From NCBI GenBank assembly GCA_963724705.1, contig CAVRVS010000002.1, positions 434,001 to 498,000 on the forward strand: 64,000 bases of DNA, read 5' to 3'. The position numbers were made by a program, and so were the translations under genes. Under the pieces are notes generated by a model that had not been told where the DNA came from, did not search any database, and was given only the letters and a program-made list of their open reading frames with translations. Each line of letters begins with the position of its first letter. Position 1 is the stretch's first letter. This document shows, piece after piece, positions 29,188 to 38,658 of the stretch. This DNA comes from DASQPR01 sp963724705. GTDB lineage: Bacteria; Actinomycetota; Actinomycetes; Mycobacteriales; Micromonosporaceae.

Positions 29188-29820
29188 TCAGCCGCGCAGG
29201 GTCATCGATGCGTAGACCACGATGTTGTCGGCGTAGCCGGCCGAGCCGCCGAGGTAGCTTCCGCCGCACGTGATGAGCCGCAGTCCCGGCCGGCTCATGT
29301 CGCCGTACACGCGATCGCCGGGGAACTTTCCTTTCGGGTAGTACTCGACCGAATAGATGGTGAACAGGGCCACGTGATGGTTGGCCAGGTCGACGTGCAC
29401 CTTCTCGCCCGGCTTGAGTTGGCCGAGTCGATAGAAGATCGACTTCCCGCTCGGTCCGTCGACGTGGCCGACGATCACCGCCGGTCCGAGTTGTCCGGGT
29501 GCCGGTCCACCGGAATACCAGCCGGCAAGGTTGTTGTCCGACAGCGGCGGCACGCCGATCGCTCCATCCGGCGCGAGACCGACCTTGTCGACCGGCGCCG
29601 AAACGCCGATCGCCGGAATGCTGATCTTGGTGGGAGTCGACCGGGCGATCGGTTTCGCGGCGGGCCCGCCCGGCTCGGAGTGCGCGAGGCCGAGGCCGGG
29701 CAGCACCGGCGCGCCGGCGAGGGCGCCCAGGCCAGCTCCGGCCGCGAACAGTCCGCCGAAGATCAGCGCGAGGACGATGAGGGCGTTCGGGGGCCGTCGT
29801 ACCGCGACCACCGTGGTCAA
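29188..29820 (-). CDS. Sortase, class E/F type
   Basis: A membrane-anchored transpeptidase of 210 residues. An N-terminal helix (LIVLALIFGGLFAAGAGLG) is followed by the sortase barrel with VGHVD (catalytic His119) and LITCGG (nucleophile Cys185). I could not place the catalytic Arg with confidence. The position where many class F enzymes have Arg or another residue (G-Y-x-D-N) is Ala here. The TTG start overlaps the stop of the upstream gene (TTGA), so the two are coupled. Confidence 0.85.
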   Translation of the reverse strand: MTTVVAVRRPPNALIVLALIFGGLFAAGAGLGALAGAPVLPGLGLAHSEPGGPAAKPIARSTPTKISIPAIGVSAPVDKVGLAPDGAIGVPPLSDNNLAGWYSGGPAPGQLGPAVIVGHVDGPSGKSIFYRLGQLKPGEKVHVDLANHHVALFTIYSVEYYPKGKFPGDRVYGDMSRPGLRLITCGGSYLGGSAGYADNIVVYASMTLRG

Positions 29821-30375
29821 CCGCCGAAGGTCGTCCGCCTACGGACGGCCGACACGATCCAGACGACAACACCGAGCACAACGGCGCCGAGCCCACCGAA
29901 GATCGCGATCCGCGCACCGTCGGAGGCGGCCATCTCGCCGCCGCCGGTCGCCGGCCCGACGGTCGGATTCACGGTGTGCGGCGGCGACGTCGGCCGGATG
30001 ACCGAGAAATTGGACGTGGTCGTCTGGCCGCTCGCACAGCTCAGAGTTGACGTTGTACGTCCCGGCCTTCGTGGTCAACGGCACGGTGATGCTCGTGTGG
30101 AGCTTCCCCTTGTCCGGCACCAGCGTGACGGTGCCGAAGACCTTCGAGGTGACGATGGCCGGATTGACGTTGTCGCCACAGGTGGCGCTCAGCGTGACGG
30201 CGAAGCCGGCCTCGATCGTGCTCGGCGTGATGAGCAGGATCGTGGCCGCCGATGCCGGGGTCCCGGGCAGGACGGCGGCCGCTAACGCGAATGATCCGGT
30301 GGCGACGACCGCGACCAGCCCGGACTTGAGTCCGACGGCGCCCCGCCGGACCCGACCTGGTGACGCCGTAGGCAT
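29817..30375 (-). CDS. Secreted protein with C-terminal membrane anchor, probable sortase partner; one frameshift
   Basis: The signal peptide (basic start, GLVAVVATGSFALAAAVLPGTPASA) is followed by a beta-rich Ig-like domain with two Cys. The first frame ends usefully at about T-Y-N-V-N-S. At about 30045 the frame changes to S-C-A-S-G-Q-T-T-T-S-N-F, then a Pro/Thr linker with G-P-A-T-G-G-G, a hydrophobic helix (IAIFGGLGAVVLGVVVWIV) and an R-R-R tail. This is the layout of a cell-wall-anchored protein, but no canonical LPxTG is seen. Confidence 0.7.
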
Positions 30376-30433
30376 GCCGCCAGTATCACGGCTTTTGTTG
30401 CTGTACGAGGGGATAAGCGGGGAATAGGCGTCG

Positions 30434-31772
30434 TCAGGTCACGCGACCGCGGTGCGCGGAAAACCCGTCGTACGCGTGACTCGTCATGACTTCCCGGAGC
30501 CGTCGCATCCCTTCGTACACATCGACGAACCGGGTGTAGAGCGGCGCGAAGCCCAGGCGGAGCCGGTCGGGGGTCCGGAAGTCCGGGATCACGTCCGCGG
30601 CCTTGAGCGCCTGGCAGATCTGCCACGCCTGCGGGTGGTGCAGGGTGATCTGAGCGCCGCGCCGGGTCGGGTCGCGGGGCGAGGCGAGGCGGAATCCGTC
30701 CGCGGCCAGCCAGTCGTCGAACAGTTCGACGGCGTACGCCGTGAGGGCACGCGCCTTGGCGGCGATCGCGTCGATTCCGGCCTCGGCCGAGACGCGGGCA
30801 CCTTCCCGCGCTGCGTACCCGCTCAGGATCGGGGGAGAGCCGACCAGAAAGCGGTCGACGGTCTCGACCGGGTCGTAGCTCGCACCCATCGCGAACTGGT
30901 CGCGCTGCGCGAACCAGCCCCAGATCGGCGATCGCAGGATCGGCTGGAGGTCGGCGCGTACGTAGAGGAAGGCCGGCGCCCCGGGCCCGCCGTTCAGGTG
31001 CTTGTACGTGCAGCCAACCGCAAGATCGACGTTCGCCGACGTGAGTCCGACCGGCACCGCGCCGGCCGAGTGACACAGGTCCCACATCATCAACGCGCCG
31101 ACGTCGTGGGCCGCCGCCGTGATGCCGGCGATGTCGGCGACCGCCCCGGACCGGTACGCCACGTGCGACAGGCACACCAGAGCGGTGTCCGGTCCGATGG
31201 CCGCGACCACGTCGTCGCGACGCAGGCCGTCGTCGATGTCGGTAGGAATCACCCGCAGTTCCAGGCCGCGCGCTTCGGCCAGGCCCTGCAGCACGTACTT
31301 GTCGGTGGGGAAGTTGTCGTCGTCGGTCACGATCACGGTCCGCCCGCGGCGGGCGTCCAGCGCGGCCGACGCCAGTTTGAAGAGGTTTACGCTGGTCGAA
31401 TCGGATAGGACGATCTCGCCGGGTTGCGCGCCCACGATTTCGCGCGATCAGGTCGCCCGTCTCGCGGCCCAGGTCGATCCAGCGATCCCAACCGCGAATC
31501 AGTTCGGTGCCCCATTCGACATCGACCACCTGGCGCAACCGCTCACGGGTCGCCGTCGGCAACCGACCGAGTGAGTTGCCGTCCAGATAGATGAGATCGG
31601 CATCGTCGATGACGAAGCGTTCGCGGAAGCCGGCCAACGGATCGGCGCGATCGGCCGACTCCGCCCTGGCCAGGTGATCGACCGGTGTGTCGCGGCGATC
31701 CGCATCGCCAGCGCTCGCACCGTCGCTAGGCTCACGTCGGTCGGCGTCGTTCGCGCGCGGCGAGGCGTTCAT
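30434..31772 (-). CDS. kynU: Kynureninase, one frameshift
   Basis: A PLP enzyme cleaving kynurenine to anthranilate and alanine (tryptophan breakdown or NAD-related metabolism). The N-terminal part has F-V-I-D-D-A-D-L-I-Y-L-D-G-N-S-L-G. After about 31445 the frame shifts to V-G-A-Q-P-G-E-I-V-L-S-D-S-T-S-V-N-L-F-K. Later landmarks are MMWDLCHSAGAVP and the PLP-lysine motif GCTYKHLNGGPG. The first 50 residues (Arg/Asp/Ser-rich) are an unusual extension, so a later start is possible. No other kyn genes are in the window. Confidence 0.88.
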
Positions 31773-31930
31773 CCTGCCACCGTAGCGAGCGGTCGACGGT
31801 TCATCGGCACCCAGCCGGCGGACCTGCCAGGATGCTCCGCTACCGTGAGTGCGTCCCGCGGGATGTGCCGCACCGCCACGGCGGGCGTGCCGGTGCACCC
31901 GGAACCCTACGGCGCCATGGGGGCGTTGAG

Positions 31931-32293
31931 TTGACCATTACAGAGACCGTTCTGGTGTTTGTCGGCATACCCGCAGCGGTCATCGCGATCATCTATGGCC
32001 TCGTTTACGGCGGCAGCGCCGCGCGGAGCAAGCGCTACCGGCCGGGACGCCCGTTCAACCAGACGGCCGTCTGGTTCGTCGCGAACAAGCAGACGACCGG
32101 CACCGGTGCGTCGTCGGCGGGCCATGAGCTCGGCGCCGGCTCCACGGCCCACGCCCTTTCCGGGGGTACGGAATCTGCCGGCACCGCCGACGGCGCGGCC
32201 GCTCACGGCTCCGCCGATGCGGGGCATGGCAGCGGCTCGGGCCTGTCGACCGTTAGTTATGGCGAGACCGGAGGCGCAAGTGACAGCTGGTGA
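31931..32293 (+). CDS. Small membrane protein, CtaJ-like cytochrome oxidase accessory subunit
   Basis: About 120 residues from a TTG with GGGGGCG upstream. One N-terminal helix (LVFVGIPAAVIAIIYGLVYGG) is followed by K-R-Y-R-P-G-R-P-F-N-Q-T-A-V-W-F, the pattern I associate with the actinobacterial CtaJ subunit of the aa3 oxidase supercomplex. The tail is Gly/Ala/Ser/His-rich and low in complexity. As I recall, the corresponding mycobacterial gene also lies near pepN. The assignment rests on the short motif and context. Confidence 0.55.
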   Translation: MTITETVLVFVGIPAAVIAIIYGLVYGGSAARSKRYRPGRPFNQTAVWFVANKQTTGTGASSAGHELGAGSTAHALSGGTESAGTADGAAAHGSADAGHGSGSGLSTVSYGETGGASDSW

Positions 32294-32684
32294 CAAGTCC
32301 GCCATCGCGGCACGGCCCGAGGTGCTCAACGGCCCCTTCACGACGCGCCAGTTGCTGCGGCTCGACGACGCGCTGCGCGGTGCGGACGAATCGACCGGAC
32401 TGACGTTCAGCGTGTACGTCGGCGAACTCGACCAGCCGGTGCGCGGATTCGCCGAGAAGCTGCACAGCCAACTCGAGGACCCCGACCGCAGCGTGCTCGT
32501 CGCGGTCTCGCCCAACCAACGGGTCCTGGAGATCGTGACCGGTCACGAGGCACGCCGCCGGGTGCCCGACCGTCAGGCGAAGCTGTCCGCTCTGTCGATG
32601 GCCGCTGCGTTCGGCGGCGGAGATCTCGCCGGCGGTCTCGTCGCCGGTATCGCCCAGCTCGCCAACCAGGCCGGCCGCTTCTAG
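32280..32684 (+). CDS. DUF5130 (TPM-like) domain protein
   Basis: 134 residues, GTG start with GGAGG upstream, overlapping the preceding gene by 14 bases. The core L-D-D-A-L-R-G-A-D-E-S-T-G-L-T-F-S-V-Y-V-G and VLVAVSPNQRVLEIVTG belongs to the TPM-like fold annotated as DUF5130. The C-terminus has a hydrophobic Gly/Ala stretch. Function unknown. The coupling to the CtaJ-like gene suggests a respiratory or membrane role. Confidence 0.8.
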   Translation: MTAGDKSAIAARPEVLNGPFTTRQLLRLDDALRGADESTGLTFSVYVGELDQPVRGFAEKLHSQLEDPDRSVLVAVSPNQRVLEIVTGHEARRRVPDRQAKLSALSMAAAFGGGDLAGGLVAGIAQLANQAGRF

Positions 32685-32718
32685 CTACGCTCGTCAGTCA
32701 AGATCATCGAGTTCGGCA

Positions 32719-32775
32719 AACTGTACGGAACTTGGGCGCCTCCCGGTCGGGGGAGCGCCCAAGTTCCGTACAGTT
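32719..32775. terminator. Large perfect palindrome between convergent genes, probable bidirectional terminator
   Basis: Two 21-base arms (32719-32739 and 32755-32775) are exactly complementary and enclose a 15-base loop that can itself pair for 4 bases. It starts 34 bases after DUF5130 and ends 19 bases before the pepN stop. There is no T tract. A bidirectional transcript-end hairpin is the simplest reading. Confidence 0.7.
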
Positions 32776-32794
32776 GCGCGTTCGAACCGTCCGA

Positions 32795-35358
32795 CTAGGA
32801 CGCGGCGGCGTCCTTGGCCCGTGCCGCGAGTGCCCGGACCACGCCGTCGCGGCCCTCGGCGACCAGGCGCCGCAGGCTCGTCGGTCGTCCGGCGGCGGCC
32901 AACCACCCGTCGGTCGCCGCGACAGTCTGCTCGCTGACCTGCAACGACGGGTATGCGCCTTCGACGAATTCCTGCGCCGGCTCGCTGTCGCGCGTCGCCC
33001 AGATCTGGTCGATCACCGCGAAGTAATTCTCGGCGTACGGCGCCGTCAGCGCGACCTGCGACGGGTGCTGGAAGCCGCCGAGCAACGAACGCTGCAGCCA
33101 GTTCGGCAATGCCTCGTCCGCCGTCAGCCGCCGCCAGGTCTCGGCCTTCGCCGCCGCCGTCGGGATGAGCGCGGTCGCGATCGCGGCCTGCCGCTCGCCG
33201 CCGGCCGTACGGTCGTTGTCGAGCTCCGCGTTGATCTCGGCGTCGCCGACGCGGCCGGCGGCGGTCAGCGCCTGCAGGATCGACCACCGGATCTCGGTGC
33301 CGATGGTCAGGCCGGCCGGAACACCGTCGCCGGCGAGCCAGCCGGCGATCACGTCGAGGTCGGCGTCGGCGCGAGCCGTCGCGACGTACGACCGGGCCCA
33401 GGCCAGCTGGAATCCGCTGCCCGCATCGGCGGCGGTCATCGCACTCCGGGCCGCGGCGTTCAGCTCGGCCCAGCCGGTCGGCGCCCACGCCGGGTCGGCG
33501 TAGTTCGTCAACGCGCCGTTGGCCTGGCGCAGAACTCCGGTCACCAGGTTGATGTCGGTCTCGGCCGGCAGGCCGTTGATGGCCAGGGCCACGTAGTCGC
33601 GCGCGGCCATCTCCGCGTCGCGGACCATGTCCCACGCCGCCGCCCAGACGATCGCACGAGCGAGCGAGTTGTCGAATGTCGCGATGTGCGTGACGACCGT
33701 GGCCAGCGACGCTTCGTCGAGCCGCGTCTTGGCGTACGCGTAATCCTCGTCGTTGAGTAGCAGCACGGCGGCGGCCGGGCGACCGGCGAGCTCGGTGAGT
33801 TCGGTCCGCGCGCCGCTGACTGTCACCACGACCGTCTCGCGCCGGGTGAGCCGACCGTCGACGAGGTCGTAGAGGCCGACGCCGAGCCGGTGCGTACGCA
33901 GGGTCGGGTAGGCCGCCGGCGCCTCCTGGCGTACGACGACCGAGGCGTACGTGCCGTCGTCGCCGACCACGATCTCCGGGCGCAACGTGTTGACCTGGGC
34001 GGTCTCGAGCCACTGGGCGGCGAAGTCGCGCAACTCGATGCCGGAGGCCGCTTCCAGGGAGGTGAGCAGGTCACCGAAGGTCGCGTTGCCCCATGCGTGC
34101 TTGCCGAAGTAGTCGCGCAGGCCGGCGACGAACGCGTCGATCCCGACGTACGCCACGAGTTGCTTGATGACGCTCGCGCCCTTGGCGTACGTGATGCCGT
34201 CGAAGTTGACCTCGACCGCCTCGACATCGGTGATCTCGCAGTAGACCGGGTGGGTCGAGGAGAGCTGGTCCTGGCGGTAGCCCCAGTTCTTGCGCAGCGA
34301 CAGGAAGCCGGTCCAGGCGTCGGTGAAGCGGGTCGCGTGCACGCTGCACCAGTGGCTCGCCCACTCGGCGAACGACTCGTTCAGCCAGAGGTCGTCCCAC
34401 CAGCGCATCGTCACGAGGTCGCCGAACCACATGTGCGCCATCTCGTGCAGGATCGTGTTCGCGCGGTTCTCGTACTCGTAGTCGGTGACCTGCGACCGGA
34501 AGATGTAGTACTGCTCGCCGTGCACGATGCAGCCGAAGTTCTCCATGGCGCCGGCGTTGAACTCGGGCACGAACACCTGGTCGTATTTCGGCAGCGGATA
34601 GCGCACACCGAACTGCTCGTGGAAGAAGTCGAAGCCCTGCCGGGTGATGAGGAACAGGTCGTCGTCATCGAGGTAACGCTTCATCGACTGCCGGCAGAAG
34701 ATACCGAGGTCGATCCCGTCGTGCTGCTGGCGCACCTCGTGGTACGGCCCGGCACAGATCGCGGTGATGTACGTGCGACATCCGGGCCGACGGTGCGAAA
34801 TGCAAGGTCTTGCTGGTCGTGTACTCGCCGGGCTCGGTCGACTCGACCGGCGAGTTCGAGATGACCGACCAGTGCGCCGGCACGGTGACGTGCCAGGTGT
34901 AGACGCTCTTCAGGTCGGGCTGGTCGAAGCTCGCGAACACGCGCTGCGCGTCCGCGGTCTCGAACTGGCTGTAGAGGTAGACCTCCTTGTCCACCGGGTC
35001 GACCGAGCGGTGCAGGCCCTGGCCGGTGGTGGAGTAGAGCGCGTCGGCGTCGATCACGAGGGTGTTCTGCGCGGCGAGATCGGTGAGGGTCAGGCCCTTC
35101 TCGGCGACTCCAGCCGCCGACGTCAATCGGCGAGCCGTTGAGGGTGGCCGACCGGATCCGGTCCATCGCCGCCTCGATGAACGTGGACGCGCCGGGTTCC
35201 GTACAACCGAATGTGATGACGGTCGTCGATCGGAAGGTCCGCTCACCCGGGCCGCCGGTGCCGTCGGTGAGGTCGATCGTGATGTCGTACGAGGTCACGT
35301 CGAGGAGCCGGGCACGTTCCGCGGCCTCGATCTGCGTCAGATTGCGTACTCCGGCCAC
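32795..35358 (-). CDS. pepN: Aminopeptidase N (M1 metallopeptidase), two frameshifts
   Basis: A zinc enzyme releasing N-terminal residues from peptides. It carries VPEFNAGAMENFG and HEMAHMWFGD with the downstream zinc Glu in N-E-S-F-A-E-W. The start is best placed at the GTG at 35358, which has GGAG 9 bases upstream and gives the family-like A-G-V-R-N-L-T. The frame breaks at about 35115-35125 (into A-G-V-A-E-K-G-L-T-L) and at about 34781-34785, where removal of one C gives R-M-S-T-Y-I-T-A-I-C-A-G-P. The C-terminal ERAP-like domain is complete. Divergent from the DsbA-like gene. Confidence 0.92.
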
Positions 35359-35557
35359 GCTGAACAGCTCCATTCGTACGGGTCCCCGTCGTCCCGGGCC
35401 GGCCGGCGCGGGCGTGAAGCAAGTCTTTCACGGTCGCCCGACGACGCCAGCAGTGGCCTGAGACACACGGGTGAGGTATCGGGTCAGACACTTGACGGGG
35501 CAACAATAGTAAGGACCCCCATCCGTGGTGGGCATTTACGGCAAGGGAGCGCAATCA

Positions 35558-36188
35558 ATGGCTGAAGAGCGTGTCAAAGCGGACATGTGGTTCGACCCGA
35601 GGTGCCCGTGGGCGTGGATCACGTCGCGCTGGCTGCTCGAGGTTGAGCAGGTGCGGCCGGTTGATATCCGGTTCCACGTCATGAGTCTGACCGTGCTGAA
35701 CGAGAACCGTACGGATCTGCCGGAGGATTACCGGGCGCGTCTGGCCGAGGGTATGGGGCCCGGTCCGAGTCTCGATCGCGGTCGAGCAGAAGTACGGCAC
35801 CGACGCGCTCCGTCCGCTCTACACCGCGTTCGGCAACCGGATCCACCACGACAAGCAGGCGCTCGGTCCCGAGCTTTACGAGGGTGTGCTGGCCGAATGC
35901 GGCTTCGATACCGCGCTCGCCGACGCGGCGACGTCGACCGAGTTCGACGACCGCGTCCGGGAGAGCCACAACGAGGGCATGAAGCCGGTCGGCCTGGACG
36001 TCGGAACGCCGGTCATCCACACGCCTGGTCCGGACGGCGACCAGATCGCGTTCTTCGGACCGGTGATCACCCCGCGCCCGAAGGGCGAAGCCGCAGGCAA
36101 GCTGTGGGACGGCGTCCTCCTGGTCGCCGGCACTCCCGGTTTCTATGAGATCAAGCGCACCCGCGAGGCGAAGCCGATCTTCGACTGA
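35558..36188 (+). CDS. DsbA-family oxidoreductase-like protein (Rv2466c type), one frameshift
   Basis: About 210 residues. W-F-D-P-R-C-P-W-A-W near residues 11-20 is the thioredoxin-like active-site region. In Rv2466c (mycoredoxin-2 type) the motif is CPWC. Here the second Cys is Ala, leaving a monothiol site. The first frame reads to A-E-G-M-G-P. Removing one C near 35759-35761 continues as V-R-V-S-I-A-V-E-Q-K-Y-G. The C-terminal part has V-G-T-P-V-I with the cis-Pro. Start at the ATG at 35558 with GGGAG upstream. Confidence 0.85.
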
Positions 36189-36319
36189 GACTCGCGCCAG
36201 CGCGTCCACTTCCCGTCGGTACGGACCGGCCGCGCCACAACGCGCGGCGTCCGTCCGATTCTGCGGACCACTGTCGGGTCTGGCCAAAACGGCCGGTGCC
36301 CGCCCGGTAGCGTCGAACC

Positions 36320-37540
36320 ATGACCATCGCGCATCCGATCGGGCGGGCCTGGTTGTCCGCGGGCGGCCCCGAGGGCCTGTCGACCGGCTCGCAGAACTAC
36401 GACGAGTTCGCCGACGAGGCGGAGATCACCGCGATCATCGCGGCGAACCCGATGAGCGCGCTCGGGGTCGAGATGCCCCATCGCGCGCCGGACAGTCTCG
36501 GTCGCACGATCGAGGCGTCGTTGCCGGCCGCCGCCGAACGGCTGGCGGCGGCGAAGGACGCCGGCCGCTACGTGCCGTACGACGATGTCGCCGTCGTCTA
36601 CGGAATCACGGCACCCGACGGCACCGCGGGATACGGGCTGTGGTGCATGATCGACACCGCCGAGATCTCGACCGCGGCCGACGAACCGGGTCATGTCATC
36701 CGCAACGAGGACGTGTTCATCGAGAAGGTGCGCGAGCGGGTCGCGCTGGCCGAACACATCGGCCATTTGCTGTCGCCGGTGCTGCTGCTGGCGACCGACC
36801 AGGCGCCGGCGCTGCAGACGGCGCTCGCCGCCACCGCCGAGGAGTTCGGCACTCCGGTGGTGAGCGACGTCGACCAGGCCGGTCGCCGGCATGAACTGTG
36901 GCCGGTGCTCACGGCCGACCGCCGCGACGAGTTGCTCGCGCTGGCCGGCTCGGGTGACCTCGTGGTCGCCGACGGCAACCATCGGAGCCTCGCGGCCCAG
37001 ATGGCGAAGCTGCCGCGGTTCCTCGCGGTCATCACCACACCGACCTCGGTCGCGATCCAGCCGTACAACCGGCTCGTCGCGACCGCACCCGCGGTGGCCG
37101 AGCTGGTCGAGCGTCTGGGGGCCGCGGGCGCCGAGATCACGCCGGTACGGGCAACCGACGGCCCGCCGTCCGAACGGGGCACGGTCCATCTCTACGCCGG
37201 CCCGGACGCCGCATTCGCGGTCCGCCTCCCGTCGACGCCCGGGGCAACCGACGTCGACAACCTCGACCATGCGCTCGTCGAGCGGATCATCCTGGCCGAC
37301 GTGCTCGGCCTCGACCCCGGAGACAAGGCGATCACGTACGTCGGCGGCGACTATCCGGCCGACTGGCTGCGGGGCGAGGTGGACGCGGGTCGGGCCGGCC
37401 TGGCGATCCTCATCCCGCCGGTGACGGTCGACGATTTCGTCGCGGTGAACCTGGCCCGGCGCAAGCTGCCGCGCAAGAGCACCTGGTTCACGCCGAAGGC
37501 GCGGGCCGGGCTCGTCGTCGCCGAACTCGGCGGGCGCTGA
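36320..37540 (+). CDS. DUF1015 family protein
   Basis: 406 residues, soluble. It carries the family marks VADGNHRS near the middle and R-K-S-T-W-F-T-P-K-A-R-A-G-L at the end. Members are widespread and of unproven function; some lie near serine or sugar-acid metabolism genes. It lies 61 bases before rpiB on the same strand. Confidence 0.82.
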   Translation: MTIAHPIGRAWLSAGGPEGLSTGSQNYDEFADEAEITAIIAANPMSALGVEMPHRAPDSLGRTIEASLPAAAERLAAAKDAGRYVPYDDVAVVYGITAPDGTAGYGLWCMIDTAEISTAADEPGHVIRNEDVFIEKVRERVALAEHIGHLLSPVLLLATDQAPALQTALAATAEEFGTPVVSDVDQAGRRHELWPVLTADRRDELLALAGSGDLVVADGNHRSLAAQMAKLPRFLAVITTPTSVAIQPYNRLVATAPAVAELVERLGAAGAEITPVRATDGPPSERGTVHLYAGPDAAFAVRLPSTPGATDVDNLDHALVERIILADVLGLDPGDKAITYVGGDYPADWLRGEVDAGRAGLAILIPPVTVDDFVAVNLARRKLPRKSTWFTPKARAGLVVAELGGR

Positions 37541-37601
37541 CCAAGCCGCCGATGTCTGGCGGCAGCCGCGAGGCGAATATTGCTGTGCGAGACTGCGCGG
37601 T

Positions 37602-38072
37602 ATGCGCGTGTACATCGGCTCCGACCATGCCGGCTTCGAGTTGAAGGCACACCTCGTCGACGTGCTGCCCGGCCAGGGGTACGACGTGGTCGACGTCGGT
37701 CCCAAGACGTACGACCCGGAGGACGACTACCCGGCGCACTGCATCGCGGCCGGAATCGCGGTCGTCGGCGACCCCGGCAGCCTCGGGATCGTGATCGGAG
37801 GCTCCGGCAACGGCGAGCAGATCTCGGCCAACAAGGTCGTCGGCGTACGGGCCGCCCTCGCGTGGAATCCGGACACCGCTCAGAAGGCCCGTGAGCACAA
37901 CGACGCGAACGTCGTCGCGATCGGTGCCCGCGAGCATCCGGTCGACCAGGCGACCGAATTCGTGCTGGCCTTCCTGCGCACACCGTTCAGCGGCGCGGAG
38001 CGGCACCAGCGACGGATCGACCAGGTGGCCGCGTACGAAAAGACGCACGAGTTGCCGCCGCTGTCCGGCTGA
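37602..38072 (+). CDS. rpiB: Ribose-5-phosphate isomerase B
   Basis: Interconverts ribulose-5-phosphate and ribose-5-phosphate. It begins MRVYIGSDHAGFELK. The anion-hole loop is G-G-S-G-N-G-E-Q; the actinobacterial type uses a Glu base here in place of the Cys of the E. coli enzyme. It ends H-Q-R-R-I-D-Q-V. 156 residues, the usual length. Confidence 0.95.
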   Translation: MRVYIGSDHAGFELKAHLVDVLPGQGYDVVDVGPKTYDPEDDYPAHCIAAGIAVVGDPGSLGIVIGGSGNGEQISANKVVGVRAALAWNPDTAQKAREHNDANVVAIGAREHPVDQATEFVLAFLRTPFSGAERHQRRIDQVAAYEKTHELPPLSG

Positions 38073-38094
38073 ACCGGGCCGCCAGAGGGCCGGT
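38073..38094. terminator. Candidate hairpin terminator after rpiB
   Basis: ACCGGGCC and GGGCCGGT pair over 7 of 8 positions around a 6-base loop, 1 base after the rpiB stop and between convergent genes. No T tract follows. Confidence 0.35.
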
Positions 38095-38130
38095 CCGACG
38101 CGCGAAGGCCCGGCGACCCGCAGCGCAAGA

Positions 38131-38556
38131 CTATGTGTCCCGCGGAACCCAGCCGCGGTGGACGATGGTCAGTGTTTCCTCGGCGTGGGCGATGTCGGCG
38201 TCGGTCGGCCGGGACGAGTCGCGCGCCCGCATCGCCGCGTCGACGCTGACCTGGGATGACCCACCACCGATCAACCCCCGAAGACCACGTTCATGATCCT
38301 CGGCCGGCACCGCCAGGTGGCTGTCATAGGGCTCGCGCTCCCGACCGTGGTCGGGTCGGCGGCGGCGGGTATCGCTCGGACGCTCAGACACTGGCCCGGA
38401 TCGAGGGGGGCTCGGTGATGCGCTGGGCGCGGGAGCAGTGGGTCCGTGCGGAGTGACGTCGGGCTCGGTCGCCGGCGCGGCCGTCGGCGTCGGCTGACTC
38501 GAGCGGGTGCCGCGCACGCGTCGTCGACGCCGCTCACCGTCCGACCGCTCGACCAT
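38131..38556 (-). CDS. Small basic hypothetical protein
   Basis: About 141 residues from the ATG at 38556. The N-terminal 90 residues are Arg/Pro/Ser-rich and low in complexity. The C-terminal 50 (GLRGLIGGGSSQVSVDAAMR through the final G-W-V-P-R) look folded and conserved in style. No family is recognised. Convergent with rpiB. Confidence 0.55.
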   Translation of the reverse strand: MVERSDGERRRRRVRGTRSSQPTPTAAPATEPDVTPHGPTAPAPSASPSPPRSGPVSERPSDTRRRRPDHGREREPYDSHLAVPAEDHERGLRGLIGGGSSQVSVDAAMRARDSSRPTDADIAHAEETLTIVHRGWVPRDT

Positions 38557-38658
38557 GCGCCGACGGTACCGCGAGTAATAGGTCAACAGCGGCACCGTCG
38601 GCATCTGGATCGGCACGTCAGGGATCGGTCGGCCGGCTCTAGAACATCTTGATGGGCT

